Below are positions 12,313 to 25,104 of a stretch of 64,000 nt of DNA, one piece after another. The notes beneath the pieces were generated by a model, which was given only the letters and a program-made list of their open reading frames with translations, was not told the DNA's origin and did not search any database. The position numbers and the translations under genes are program-made. Each line of letters starts with the position of its first letter. Positions within the stretch are counted from its first letter, which is position 1. The DNA is from Panulirus ornatus (taxonomy: Eukaryota; Arthropoda; Malacostraca; Decapoda; Palinuridae): assembly GCF_036320965.1 (NCBI RefSeq), contig NC_092262.1, forward strand, positions 6,129,072-6,193,071, written 5' to 3'.

Positions 12313-12841
12313 AGGGAGTTTACATGAAGAGTGCATAATAGTACGATTAAAGTGGTTGGTGTAGAGGAAGACCATCTGTGACATGGGGAAATAGATTGGA
12401 AGAATACTGGAAGGAGAGAAATGGGGGAGGTGGAGAATGCATGGAATAGTGTATGCTAGTGAGTTATGTAAGGACAAGGATAAATAGAGACTCATTTGCC
12501 ATGGCCATCCCCTTGATGGGCGTTCCCGGAAAAAGTGGGCATCATAGATATAGATAGATATGCATTATCCCAGGGGTTTGAGGAAAAAAGGATACTATCC
12601 ATATACCTCATGCATGTGAGTCATGAAAAGCATTGAAGAAGGGTAGTAGCAAAAGGCTGTAAACCTTTTCGCTTTGTATCATTACTCTCTCAATGAAGGA
12701 ACTGAAAAGAACCAAGCAAAGACTATCCTGTTATGCTCTGTGGTCTTAGTGCTATCTCCCCTATGTGGGAAAAAGTAATTAATCATGAAAGAAAGAAAAT
12801 TATCATTATTATCATTGTTTTGAGTATTATTATTGTTATCA

Positions 12842-13029
12842 TTTTTTTATACTCAATTGCCGTCTCCCGCATCAACAAGGTAGTGTAAGGAAGCAGATGA
12901 GGAATGGCCCAACCCACCCACATACACATTTATATACATAAACACCCATACATGCACATATACATACATGTACATTTCAATGTATACACATACAAACACA
13001 GACATATACATATATACACATGTACATAT
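12842..13029 (-). mobile_element. Family-1 repeat, first half (split by a LINE)
   Basis: Contains GCCGTCTCCCGCATCAACAA and GGCCCAACCCACCCACATAC followed by alternating CA/TA sequence, as in the copies at 28850 and 43685. It is interrupted by the LINE at 13030-13938 and resumes at 13945. Confidence 0.65.
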
Positions 13030-13938
13030 GACTGAGTTTGGTAAAGTGTGTGACAGAAGAAAGTTAAGAGTAAATGTGAATAAGAGCAAGGTAAGTAGGT
13101 ACAGTAGGGTTGAGGGTCAAGACAATTGGGAGGTAAGTTTAAATGGAGAAAAACTGGAGGAAGTAAAGTGTTTTAGATATCTGGGAGTGGATCTGGCAGC
13201 GGATGGAACCATGGAAGTGGAAGTGGATCATAGGGTGGGGGAGGGGGTGAAAATTCTGGGAGCCTTGAAGAATGTGTGGAAGTCGAGAACATTATCTCGG
13301 AAAGCAAAAATGGGTATGTTTGAAGGAATAGTGGTTCCAACAATGTTGTATGGTTGCGAGGCGTGGGCTATGGATAGAGTTGTGCGCAGGAGGATGGATG
13401 TGCTGGAAATGAGATGTTTGAGGACAATGTGTGGTGTGAGGTGGTTTGATCAAGTAAGTAACGTAAGGGTAAGAGAGATGTGTGGAAATAAAAAGAGCGT
13501 GGTTGAGAGAGCAGAAGAGGGTGTTTTGAAATGGTTTGGGCACATGGAGAGAATGAGTGAGGAAAGATTGACCAAGAGGATATATGTGTCGGAGGTGGAG
13601 GGAACGAGGAGAAGTGGGAGACCAAATTGGAGGTGGAAAGATGGAGTGAAAAAGATTTTGTGTGATCGGGGCCTGAACATGCAGGAGGGTGAAAGGAGGG
13701 CAAGGAATAGAGTGAATTGGATCGATGTGGTATACTGGGGTTGACGTGCTGTCAGTGGATTGAATCAGGGCATGTGAAGCGTCTGGGGTAAACCATGGAA
13801 AGCTGTGTAGGTATGTATATTTGCGTGTTTGGACGTATGTATATACATGTGTATGGGGGTGGGTTGGGCCATTTCTTTCGTCTGTTTCCTTGCGCTACCT
13901 CACAAACGCGGGAGACAGCAACAAAGCAAAAAAAAAAA
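13030..13938 (+). mobile_element. RTE-like LINE, 5'-truncated copy 3, nested insertion
   Basis: + strand copy. The frame from 13030 to 13744 encodes the RT C-terminus from TEFGKVCDRRKLRVN through FRYLGVDL to the GRPNWRWKDGV region, ending VYWG. It has the usual 3' untranslated region with GCGCTACCTCACAAACGCGG and a poly(A) tail (about 13928-13938). ACATAT at 13024-13029 and at 13939-13944 is the likely short target duplication. It lies inside a family-1 repeat. Confidence 0.85.
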
Positions 13939-13944
13939 ACATAT

Positions 13945-14205
<261 letters not shown>

Positions 14206-14722
14206 ATCATTATACAAACCCAGGATCTCTGTATGATGCTCTTGAATGTTTAAGGTTGCCTTCCATGTGAGAGTAGGACTTCCTTGGAGAGAGATATGCA
14301 GTAAAGCTGTACTCCTAGCTGTTCATTGCCAATGATACAATCTTGCCATAGGTCTACACCTTTGGTGAGGCTATATCATAATGAGAAGATTAAATGGAAT
14401 ATGGTGTACTTGCCTGTCTTCTTGCTCCAAAGACATCATCATTTTCCTGCTTCTTGTTGATTGCCTCCTTAAAGCTTCTTGGGCAATTGAGGGGTTCCTT
14501 AGGTTGTATCATGATAGGTGTTATCCATAGTGACAAAGACTGTGTCTTGAAAGAAAAGTCAAAACCAGTTGAGAATAAATTCGCGGCTCCTGCTTTCAGT
14601 TTTCGTTGCTACCTTTTTCTTTATATTATAATAATCATTTGAAAAGTGTAAGTAGTAATGCCTTGTGTTTTTAGAAGAATTTTGAAAGCAAATTTAGATT
14701 TTGTAATTTTCATGTTTTTCAG

Positions 14723-14851
14723 GATAAACTGATGTCTGATGCCCCCATGGCATCACGTGAAATTTTGGATGGTTTGAATGTCAGTGTTTTGACTACAGAC
14801 AATGGCACTTTCTTGGCCTCTGCTGCTGACAGTGATTCACTGGGGAAGATG
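14723..14851 (+). CDS. CUB/sushi membrane protein, exon 3
   Basis: A 129-bp exon (43 codons, phase 0 at both ends) between CATGTTTTTCAG and the donor ATG|GTGAGT. It starts DKLMSDAPMASREILDG and continues through two N-glycosylation sequons (NVS, NGT) to DSLGKM. It has no cysteines and looks like a stalk between the sushi domain and the membrane. The exon is too short for a long open-frame scan; it is supported by splice sites, phase agreement on both sides and the similar acidic, glycosylated character of the next exon. Confidence 0.7.
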
Positions 14852-16922
14852 GTGAGTGCACCTTTGCTTACTCACTGAATTACTTGCAATGTGTTTAATA
14901 ATCTTCACTCCCAAAACTCCTTACACTGTACAGTACTGGTAATCATTTATACCAGGGGCTGTGTTCCAAGAAAAGGAGATTATAAGTGAACTTGGCATAA
15001 ACAAATAATTTTCTTAATAAATGTTGGGTTTCGTTCCCAGCCAGTACCAAAGTTCCCCTTTTGATGAAAAATTTGTGCTGTTTTAAGTTTTTGAAGCACA
15101 CTGATAATAGTTTTGTAACAGAATACTGTAAATGTTATTATATGAACATCATAAGTGAGTACTATATATTATAGTAACCGATAAAATATATTGTTTTTAA
15201 CTGAGGAAAGACTGACATCAGGCAAGTGTAGAAGGTGTTGCAGACGTTAGACTTGATTGTGTTTACACAGCCAAGAACTAAGGCTCCTTCACCAGTCTCT
15301 AAAGTTTTTGTTATTTCTAGTTGTGTTTCAAGAGTTAACGTCTGTTTTAGCTTCTAAAGAGGTAGAAGCAAATACAGGACGTTTTAGCGGTGTCATGTTA
15401 CTGACAAAGAGAATGAATCAAATCTCTTGACTTTTGTATGGCTTCAGACATTAAACGTCATGTAGCTCTGGGATCATGTCTCATTACTATATTCCTGTGT
15501 AATTTTTAGCCCAACTTGATGCCTATGGACTGCATTTCATATACTATTCTCATATTATCTGTAATTTAACATGCTTTAACGGTTTTTGTAACTTTTTTTA
15601 GATAAGAGTAGAATAAATGATTACGTACTTTTTTTAGAGTTCTTGTTTATTATGGTTTCATAGATATTTTTCTCAGTTAGTAGCTAAATAAAGCTTGATA
15701 ATTTTGCTTTCATTATTCTTAGACTAGTAACACATTAATTTAGCTGAATAAATGATACTCAAAGTAAATAAGAACCTAGGCCACACTTCCCATGAGTTAT
15801 TGCTCTCGCCATAAGTAGGTTTCTTTCTAACTTAACTGAGCATCCCATTACTTACCAACTTCATATCTAATACTTTTATTATCAGAAATTAAACTACTTT
15901 TGATCTGTTTTCACCACTTTCAGACAAGCTTAATATGAATATTTACAATACATCCTTTCAATCAAGTTAGTATCATTGTGTGTGAAGTCCTTATTATTAC
16001 TCTCATATATTGATATTTAAGAAGATTTGAGTTTTTTAATTGTACGAACACAACTTAGCACTATATGGTAATAGTGTCATAGGCTGCATTTTGCATGATT
16101 TATTGCTACATCCACAGTTAGATGTCTTTCTAATCTGTTGTTGTATCTCATTGTTTATCATGTTGTAAGATAATTTGACTGGCTTTTGGTGTTGCTGGAT
16201 TTGCCTGCTAGTGGTTACATTGCAAGTCAAAAGTCGCCTCTTGCAGGGCTTTATCATCATTAGTCAAGGGAAGGAAGTACTCTTTAGTCGAGGAACTCTT
16301 TACCTCAAAGGGGCTTATCATTTCCTTGCTTCTGAATGTAGCACAGTGACAAAGCTACAGGAGTCCCAATAAAGTGTTCTTAGCTTTATGTACAGTAAGA
16401 TGATAATGATTACTGGATTTTACACACCAACACGCACTGTTTTAATTACTAGGATGGGGGTAAATTATATTACCTATGTATTTCCTGCATAGGTCTGAAA
16501 GAGGAAGGAGCTGGAATGTTTAAAATCACCCTCTTCTGCATTAATGCTTTCCATAAGAAAGAACAGAGGATAAAACAAGTGAGAAATTATATCATCAAAG
16601 GCTCATTCACCTGTTTCTTACATTACCTCACTGGAGAAGGAAATGGCAAGCTCTAGTATGGAAAGAATTCTATTCCCAGGTGTAGGACATAGTAACCTCT
16701 AGGAGAAATGCATATTTTCATTGCTCATTTCTTTATTGTTTTGTACTTTGTTCAGAGACATTCCAGAAATATGGACATAAGCATTATGAAGTTTTGGCTG
16801 GAGGGTAAGAGATTGTTTTTATTAATGATATATGTATGTGAAACATTCAGCTATTATTTTTTCATTTCAGAATTTACCAGTGACCTTGCATGTTTGTAAT
16901 TAAAGAAAATCCCAAATTTCAG
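14852..16922. other. Intron 3 of the CUB/sushi gene
   Basis: AT-rich intron without a recognisable mobile element. An earlier AG at 16869-16870 (TTCATTTCAG) would bring a stop after ten codons in phase 0, so the acceptor AAATTTCAG at 16915-16922 is preferred. Confidence 0.55.
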
Positions 16923-17453
16923 CCTGTAATAGTGAAACTAGATCAGGATCCTCCAAATGACAACAAGAATGATGATTATGGTGGTGAGGAAGTCATTGAC
17001 ACAGCAGAGGAACCTGTGATGGTGGAGGAAATGCATATGAATACTTCAGTAATTAGCGTGGATGACCACAGTAACGATACCACAGACTCCTTTACAATAA
17101 ATGGAACAGAATCTGTAGAGGAAGGTATGGTTGTGATGGATAATGGTAAAGAAAATGAGGATAATGGAATATTGACGGGATTATTTAATCTCTTTTTAGA
17201 AGAGGATATGACACTTTATGTTATCATTGGTGCAACAGGTCTCATTAGTCTTATTATAGTTACTATTATCTCTGTTGTCATATATCGAAAGAGGTACCCA
17301 GTTAGGCTTGGCCTGGGGCGTAAGTTTGACACCTTCCAGAATCCTATTTATGAAAAAACTGTTGTAAGAATGCCAATGCAAGTGGAAGATACAGAAATAG
17401 AAAGGAAGAGGAGTGATGCTGAGGAAATGAGTGACTGTACTGTATTAGAGTAA
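16923..17453 (+). CDS. CUB/sushi membrane protein, exon 4 (stalk, transmembrane helix, tail)
   Basis: Last coding exon, residues 422-597, stop TAA at 17451-17453. It starts PVIVKLDQDPPNDN. An acidic stalk with three more N-glycosylation sequons (NTS, NDT, NGT) leads to a transmembrane helix at about residues 519-541 (LYVIIGATGLISLIIVTI). A basic stop-transfer IYRKRYPVR follows, then a cytoplasmic tail of about 55 residues containing NPIY (561-564), an NPxY-type motif used elsewhere for endocytosis or PTB-domain binding. The C-terminus is SDCTVLE. The gene's exons total 1794 bases, exactly 598 codons with the stop. The family was not recognised by name. Confidence 0.8.
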   Translation, partial: PVIVKLDQDPPNDNKNDDYGGEEVIDTAEEPVMVEEMHMNTSVISVDDHSNDTTDSFTINGTESVEEGMVVMDNGKENEDNGILTGLFNLFLEEDMTLYVIIGATGLISLIIVTIISVVIYRKRYPVRLGLGRKFDTFQNPIYEKTVVRMPMQVEDTEIERKRSDAEEMSDCTVLE

Positions 17454-17816
17454 GAGGGATAATAGGCTATATCTGTTTTTTTCAGTTGTTCCCCTCTTAC
17501 TTGGCATTAATGATCTGATTGATAAGATGTACTATTATTAGAAGGTATGATTTTATTTTGTTTCCTTTGTAATGTTTTCATGATTATCTGCATTGAAAAT
17601 ATGACAAAGTTAGTCATATTTTATTTTACAAATGATAAACTTACTGGTTTCAGTAATGTAGAATCAAGTAACAGTCGTATCCAAAGCAGACTCATGGTGC
17701 AGAATTGCATTTCTTGGTCTCAGGTCTGGTGAGAAGAAAATGCTTATTCTGTCATGAGAATTTCAGTCTATTAGAATTATTTTTAGATTTATAGTTCCTG
17801 TATTTTGTAGCTTCAT
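17454..17816 (+). other. 3' untranslated region or 3' flank of the CUB/sushi gene
   Basis: No AATAAA close to the stop could be fixed as the polyadenylation signal, so the 3' end of the transcript is not placed. Confidence 0.4.
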
Positions 17817-18049
17817 TTAACCCTTTCACTCTGGTACCCATCACCCATTTTGTGTGTGACTAATTTTTATGATTTGAAAAAAGTTAATATTTTTATTTTG
17901 ATTATGGCAGTTGATAGGGTACTTATCCCAGATTACAAAAAAATACTGAACTTGTTTGTATCTGTTGTTTATACCACTGCAGTGAGGCGTCACATTGTGT
18001 AAGTCAAAAAAATGAAAACCATATTTACCAGCAGCAGTGAAAGGGTTAA
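17817..18049. mobile_element. MITE with TTAA target duplication (piggyBac-type ends)
   Basis: TTAA at 17817-17820 and 18046-18049 flank a 225-bp element that begins CCCTTTCACT and ends with the exact inverse AGTGAAAGGG. After a four-base offset the ends match further (CTGGTA inward on both sides). TTAA duplications and CCC...GGG inverted ends are the hallmark of piggyBac-superfamily elements (known). There is no transposase, so it is non-autonomous. Confidence 0.75.
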
Positions 18050-18519
18050 AAATCAAAGATCTCATTTTCTAGCAACTGCAGAATTTTAGATGATTGTTTG
18101 CCATGGAAGGGACCAAAGGTTTGGTGAATGAATAGCGGCAGAAATCTCACTAAATGATAACTTTTTAGTAATTTTGATAGGCAGTTGATTTAGAAAAACC
18201 ATTATTTACTGTGCCATGGAATGTGTAATGCTAGCATTGATAATGTTTTATAAGGTAATTCTCATTTTTCTTGTTATGTAGCATATTTTGTAGTAAACTT
18301 TTTTGTATCATTGTGACGTTACTGATGTATTTCAAGCACAGTTGTCTTGAGATCCATATTGATAAGTGGACAGACATTGTCACATACATCTCATCATAGT
18401 TGCTGGGCTAGTCCCAATAGTTTGCAGTATCCTTCCATTCTTCTTTCATATCTTCCTAGTGACAGTAGTTAACTACATTTACTAAGATGGTTTACATGAT
18501 TTGTTATTAAGTACACAGT

Positions 18520-18800
18520 TAGTAGGGTATCAGTAAGGGGAGTGGTTGGGAAAGTGGTAACAGACAAGGAAAAAGTGAAGAAGACATGCATTAAGTATTT
18601 TACAGTGTTGTTGAATGTGTTACTTAATAGGGTGGCAGAGATGGCAAGAGAGTCCTAGTGAATGGGTTGGTTAAAGAGGAAGAGTGATGAAAGCCTTGCA
18701 TAAGATGAAGCATGGCACTATAACTTGAATGGATGTGATATCTGTTGAATGTCTCAAGAATTTGAGCTACTAAAGGAAAATGAGTTAAAGAACTTGGATG
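18520..18800 (+). mobile_element. Relic of the N-terminal RT part of the RTE-like LINE
   Basis: The + strand frame VVTDKEKVKKTCIKYFTVLL followed by NVLLNRVAEM parallels VITSSGDVRRRWNEYFEGLL and NVSDDRVADI in copy 5, and ALHKMKHG follows where copy 5 has ALRKMKAG. Stops and frame changes show it is dead. It is a rare fragment of the upstream part that is truncated from copies 1-3. Confidence 0.55.
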
Positions 18801-19404
18801 TAATGATCTCTGTGACCTAAACCTAAGGGAAGAGTATACGGAAGCAATTATGGGAGCACCGAGGGCTCAGCAGTAGCCTTGCGTGATAGCAAAGTTTCGT
18901 CACAGGTACTCAAAATTGGTTAGGCTCATATAATGTGAACATATTACTTTTTTGAAGGATTTTTGACATGGGTAACCATAAAAGTTATCCTGAAGTTAAT
19001 AACTTGGAGAGTTTTGGTTAATTTTGTCAGTCTTTATGTTTGCCTGTTTGATAGAATATATGCTCTACATTTTTTGTTCTTCCATTTGACAATAGGCAGC
19101 TTATTTACCAGAAGGTGCTGATATTATCATTAAGCTTGATAATTTGGATTCTTACTTTGGTGTCCATTGCAGCTCTTAGTTGGCAGGAGAATGCTGCCGT
19201 GTGATGAGATCTTAGAGATGAGTTTAAAGGTATGTCTGTTGTTAGAAGTGACGGATAATCACACACTGTTATATGTCTCAAGGTTCACAAAGTTGTATGT
19301 ACTTGACGGTGCTGTTTTGTGCTTTTCTTTTAAATTTTGGGGGATTTTGATATGTGAGTAATAGTCAGAGTATTCTTGTGTAATATTTGGTTAATTGATT
19401 TACA

Positions 19405-19610
19405 GTCCCAAGACCCAGTTTATGGGGCTTCTGCAGCTTCAAGGCCATGCTTCAATTAGGAGTAGGGAAATGATGGACTCCTCCGAAGTGAGAAATTTCT
19501 TGACAAGAATATAGTCCATTTCATTCATTGACAATAATGCACTCTTGACAGAGGTGACTTTTCACATATGGTGTAACCACTTGGAGGTGGAGTCCAGTAA
19601 CACCTTTTAT
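19405..19610 (+). repeat. Interspersed repeat (CCAGGACCC family), copy
   Basis: Motif order: CAGTCCCAAGACCCAGTTTA, TGCAGCTTCAAGGCCATGCT, TGGACTCCTCCGAAGTGAGA, TTCTTGACAAGAATATAGTC and TAACCACTTGGAGGTGGAGT. This is the best preserved copy of the family with its neighbour at 19733. Confidence 0.65.
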
Positions 19611-19732
19611 GTGATAAATATTCAAGAAAGCTAATTATAGTTAAGGGTATAGGTTTAAGATGAAACCATATATTAAGTATAAGGAAAGTGTGAAGAAGTA
19701 TTATTGCTATTATTATTCTTATTATCATTAAG

Positions 19733-19945
19733 ATATATAACCCCAGGACCCTTTTTATAGTATGGGCTCCTCCAGCTTTGAGGCTGTGCTACATTCAGTA
19801 GCAGCAAAATGGACTCCATTGGAGTAAAAAAAAATCTTTGACAAGATTGTAATTCTTTCATCCATTTATAGTGATACAACCTTACCAAAATTGATTTATT
19901 CACACCAGAACCTCATGCAGGTGGAGTGTGGTAACTCCATGGAGA
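19733..19945 (+). repeat. Interspersed repeat (CCAGGACCC family), copy
   Basis: ATATAACCCCAGGACCCTTT, CCTCCAGCTTTGAGGCTGTG, TTTGACAAGATTGTAATTCT and AGGTGGAGTGTGGTAACTCC in the same order as in 19405-19610. Two copies lie in direct orientation about 120 bp apart. Confidence 0.65.
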
Positions 19946-21567
19946 ACAACATTATATCAAGGTGTTTAGAGATATGGATAATTGTGCTACAAGGTATTTT
20001 GGCCATATTTTAAGGTGATTTGATCTTAGTTACTGTGTTTTAAAGTCTCTACATATGAATTCTTAATAAAAATCTTTGGATCTGTTTACCACACAGAATT
20101 CAGTGGTTAAGATACTTTAAGTGTTCAAGAAAACCTTTTTGAAAAACCAGGTCTACAAACTTCACTCAAGAAATCATTCCTTTTTGACGTCTTAAGATGG
20201 AAGTATTAGTGAAACAACACCAATTAACTGTAGAGGTGCCATTAAGACATTAAAAGAAAGTAGGGGAATGTCAGAGGCCCTGCATTGTTTGGTGCTTTGC
20301 CTGCAAAATATAAAAGTGTTATGGACTGGTTGTGGAAAATTGTATTATAACTCTGGGTAAATATCTGCGCTGTATGATTGGCTCGGCTGTGGTGAGCATT
20401 TAGGTCAGGTTGCAGTCTCAATTAGAATGACTGGCCCGAGGAGTATTGGTTTGTCTTGGTTCCAGAGAACAGAGACAAGCCTCCAACATTCATATGATCC
20501 AAGTGTAAGATAGACAAACATGAAATTTTCTTGATAGTCATAACACACTATTGAACTGACATTACTGTTTCATTACATAGTATTTATTCATGCCACTATT
20601 GCCTCTCCTTCATACAATACTACTCTCATATGTGAAAAAGAAAAATTATAATATTTTTCACTTCAGTAGATAAGACATAACCAAAATTTCTTAGACAGTA
20701 CTGTATACCTCTGCTTGTCTTATGTTGAATGAAAGAACAGCTTTGCCTTTGTATGTCCCACCACTTCAAAGTGTATCTCATCACCCCATTGTTTCAGTAT
20801 AACACATAAGTCAGGTTAGGATGTGGCCACAACCAAAGAAGGAAAACCATGAGTTGAAGAGAATAGACCTTGAGAACCCAATTACGTTTTTCACATTATT
20901 ATTTCCCTGTGTAAAGATTCCGTTACTGAGTTTGGATAACCAGTCTACTATATAGTAGTGACTGTTGGTTTCTTGTAGGTTTTTATTGAGTCAAGGTGAG
21001 AATCCAATTTTTTATCTGATTAAAATCTTACCAGTCATTGTTAACTGTGGAAACTATGCACAAAATAACCATTCTCACATACCAAGGATTTATTGGTATA
21101 TTAGGCTGTTGTAGTATTGAATACTGTGTTGAAAATTTCCTATTGAAACTGCTGTTATAAGAAATATGTATTTTATAGAGAATTGAATGTATATGATGAA
21201 AAGCCATTGCAAATATTGACAGTAGAAGGAGTGATCATTGCTAAATCCCATTTCATCCTTTTGTTATGAATGATGACGAAGGAGAATGGAGGAACTCACT
21301 AAGCATATCATTAACAAGTCTGATCTGAGATTCTGATATCAAATATATTAGAAGATAAAGTACATTGAAATGACTGTTGTGTAGCAAGTGTCTTTGACTA
21401 ATTTTAAGAAACTGTTGTGAGGTGCTATTGTGTATTATTACAAGTGTGTTCAAGTCACAACCTTAGTGTCTCAAGTAAGGTAGACTTAAAAAAAAAAAAA
21501 TCTGAAAATGTTTCACATTTCAGTTGCCATAAATTCTCCGCTTAGAAAGGAAGAAAATTTCAGTTCC
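19946..21567. other. Intergenic, nothing recognised
   Basis: AT-rich sequence with only short frames lacking motifs; no repeat shared with other parts of the window was noticed. Confidence 0.5.
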
Positions 21568-22163
21568 TTTACCCCTTTTGCTGTGGCAGTCCTAATATCC
21601 AAGGTGCATTCTGTGTGTGGAATATTCTCAAATATTCTACAGAAAATATCTCATTAAGTTTGCTGTTATGATTAACTAGAACACAATTTTCTGAATGAAA
21701 TGGTATACAATTAAGTGAAACATCAATAATGTTTGCTATACACCCTTCAGCTTACACTGTTCCTCTGTCAGGTATTTCAGGTACTCCAGGAGTATTTTCA
21801 GGCATACATAGTGAGATGTGTTGAATTTTTGAGTTTTTTATAATCACTGTGATTACTAAGGGTTTTGATCTGCAAAATATATCTTTTAAGAATGACAGCT
21901 CAGAAATTGTTACATAACATCATGTATGATGACCAGTATTTGGAAAAAGTATTTGCTATAGGGTCTGGAAACAATTGTTGGGATGTCTTTAAAAGTATTA
22001 TTGGCAGTATATTTATGCCCTAGCTGCAGTGAACAGAAAAAAATAGTCATATGTGCCTCAGTCACAGTGAACGGAAAAAAAAATAGTTGTATGCACCTCA
22101 GTCGCAGTAAACAGAAAAAAGTTACCTGGGAGTTTGCACCTCAGTCCACAGTGAAAGGGTTAA
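21568..22163. mobile_element. Possible second TTAA-type MITE, about 590 bp
   Basis: The right end CCACAGTGAAAGGG followed by TTAA (22160-22163) is the inverse of a left end near 21572 (CCCCTTTTGCTGTGG, preceded by TTTA). Inside the right end, a degenerate unit with CCTCAGTC, CAGT(A/G)AAC and GAAAAAA occurs about three times (22025-22155), like subterminal repeats. The ends are imperfect, so confidence is moderate. It shares end sequence with the element at 17817. Confidence 0.45.
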
Positions 22164-23450
22164 TACAGTCTGATACGGGAAGTTTGTTCCCTGACAACAA
22201 TATTCATGAAACCATATTAGTGATTAAACATTATAGGGATGTCGTTAGTACAAATGGGCTATTTAGAATGTTTTTCAAAATTATATGTAACAGTTAACAG
22301 CATTTCATTTGTTTGAAGCAAGTGCTATGATATAATGTAAGTTGAGAAGCTTTTGTATTTCTATCTGATTGCTATGAATTTATTAATTGTTATTTTAAAT
22401 TTTGTAATTAAGATATAGTAACCCTTATTCTGTGCCAAAGTTCTGTATGAAATTTTACTGGTCATTTATTTTTTATATTTCATAAAATGTTCCAGGTTTT
22501 ATGTTGTACCTGAATATATAGGTATATGAGCACAAAATGCATTTCAAAACATCTGTAATAGCAAATGAGCTTTATCAAATGGAAACCCCAGTTATTAAGC
22601 TAATAAAATAAGTTTATATTGTATATTAGTAAATGCTGTGAAAAGGTTAATGGAGGAAGGTTATGTCCCAGAGTATATAAATGCATTGCTTTAATATGCT
22701 TTAAGTTTATACAATCTCAGTTGATTGCATCAGGAATAAATTATGAATTTTAGAAAGATGGAGCTTCAGGCTATCATTGTGCATGTCATATGGGTTCAGT
22801 TTTTATCACTGTAACAATATTTCTAGTCAAGCAAAAGATGAGAGCAGCTTTGCCTATAGATAAGGAGTTTTGCATCTTGAACTGAATAATATGGAATTAC
22901 TTGTGAGTTTATTATTAGTAGGATCTGTTATCCTGAAACATTTCAAGCACCAATATAAAGTATGATATATGTTACATAATTCATATTTGAATTACTGCTT
23001 ACATTTTTCTGCAGAATTATTTCCATATTTTATGCAATTCTGAGACCAAATGTATTTTATGTGTGATTACCTGTACCCAAATATTTTCTTTATTTCCATT
23101 TTCAAAAATATTATTTCTACACTGTACAAGAGTTTCAGTCATACATGAAAACTTCCATTCTAAGTAAGGATATAAAGTGTATTGAGGTAATGTCAGATGT
23201 TTAAGTTCATGATACCCTATTTAGTTTTTGGAGAATAGTGTGTATAGATATTCACACCCTTAACATTAATATAAATGCACCAAATTGATGATAAAGAGTT
23301 GACAAAGAGAAATATGATATCTCAAATAGTTTATGTTACAGCTAGATCGGCAGTGTGAACATTCACAGTTCAAAAACATCCCAAATCCAAAATGGCTCAT
23401 GAGTTTCTGGAGTTTGAATACAGAGCAGTAGTGCTCCATCCTCTCTTCAA
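22164..23450. other. Intergenic, nothing recognised
   Basis: AT-rich, no gene or repeat seen. Confidence 0.5.
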
Positions 23451-25104
23451 TTTTTTTTTTTTCTTTGTCGCTGTCTCCCGTGTTTGCGAGGTAGCGCAAG
23501 GAAACAGACGAAAGAAATGGCCCAACCCACCCCCATACACATGTATATACATACGTCCACACATGCAAATATACATAACCTACACAGCTTTCCATGGTTT
23601 ACCCCAGACGCTTCACATGCCCTGATTCAATCCACTGACAGCACGTCAACCCCGGTATACCACATTGATCCAATTCACTCTATTCCTTGCCCTCCTTTCA
23701 CCCTCCTGCATGTTCAGGCCCCGATCACACAAAATCTTTTCCACTCCATCTTTCCACCTCCAATTTGGTCTCCCACTTCTCCTCGTTCCCTCCACCTCCG
23801 ACACATATATCCTCTTGGTCAATCTTTCCTCACTCATTCTCTCCATGTGCCCAAACCATTTCAAAACACCCTCTTCTGCTCTCTCAACCACGCTCTTTTT
23901 ATTTCCACACATCTCTCTTACCCTTACGTTACTTACTCGATCAAACCACCTCACACCACACATTGTCCTCAAACATCTCATTTCCAGCACATCCATCCTC
24001 CTGCGCACAACTCTATCCATAGCCCACACCTCGCAACCATACAACATTGTTGGAACCACTATTCCTTCAAACATACCCATTTTTGCTTTCCGAGATAATG
24101 TTCTCAACTTTCACACATTCCTCAAGGCTCCCAGGATTTTCGCCCCCTCCCCCACCCTATGATCCACTTCCGCTTCCATGGTTCCATCCGCTGCCAGATC
24201 CACTCCCAGATATCTAAAACACTTTACTTCCTCCAGTTTTTCTCCATTCAAACTTACCTCCCAATTGACTTGACCCTCAACCCTACTGTACCTAATAACC
24301 TTGCTCTTATTCACATTTACTCTTAACTTTCTTCTTTCACACGCTTTACCAAACTCAGTCACCAGCTTCTGCAGTTTCTCACATGAATCAGCCACCAGCG
24401 CTGTATCATCAGCGAACAACAACTGACTCACTTCCCAAGCTCTCTCATCCCCAACAGACTTCATACTTGCCCCTTTCCAAAACTCTTGCATTCACCTCCC
24501 TAACAACCCCATCCATAAACAAATTAAACAACCATGGAGACATCACACACCCCTGCCGCAAACCTACATTCACTGAGAACCAATCACTTTCCTCTCTTCC
24601 TACACGTACACATGCCTTACATCCTCGATAAAAACTTTTCACTGCTTCTAACAACTTGCCTCCCACACCATATATTCTTAATACCTTCCACAGAGCATCT
24701 CTATCAACTCTATCATATGCCTTCTCCAGATCCATAAATGCTACATACAAATCCATTTGGTTTTTTTAAGTATTTCTCACATACATTCTTCAAAGCAAAC
24801 ACCTGATCCACACATCCTCTACCACTTCTGAAACCACACTGCTCTTCCCCAATCTGATGCTCTGTACATGCCTTCACCCTCTCAATCAATACCCTCCCAT
24901 ACAATTTGCCAGGAATACTCAACAAACTTATACCTCTGTAATTTGAGCACTCACTCTTATCCCCTTTGCCTTTGTACAATGGCACTATGCACGCATTCCG
25001 CCAATCCTCAGGCACCTCACCATGAGTCATACATACATTAAATAACCTTACCAACCAGTCAATAATACAGTCACCCCCTTTTTTAATAAATTTCACTGCA
25101 ATAC
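23451..25104 (-). mobile_element. RTE-like LINE copy 4, frameshifted
   Basis: Poly(T) on + at 23451-23461 is the tail. The RT region is split over several frames (about 23646-24107, 24111-24491, 24445-24756, 24713-25096), so at least three frame breaks have occurred. It reaches further 5' than copies 1-3 and includes VPLYKGKGDKSECSNYRGIS and GFRSGRGCVDQVFALKNV. It is a dead copy. Confidence 0.9.

Noticed and set aside
16871..16905. Earlier acceptor for exon 4 of the CUB/sushi gene
   Set aside because: In phase 0 it reads into a stop after ten codons.
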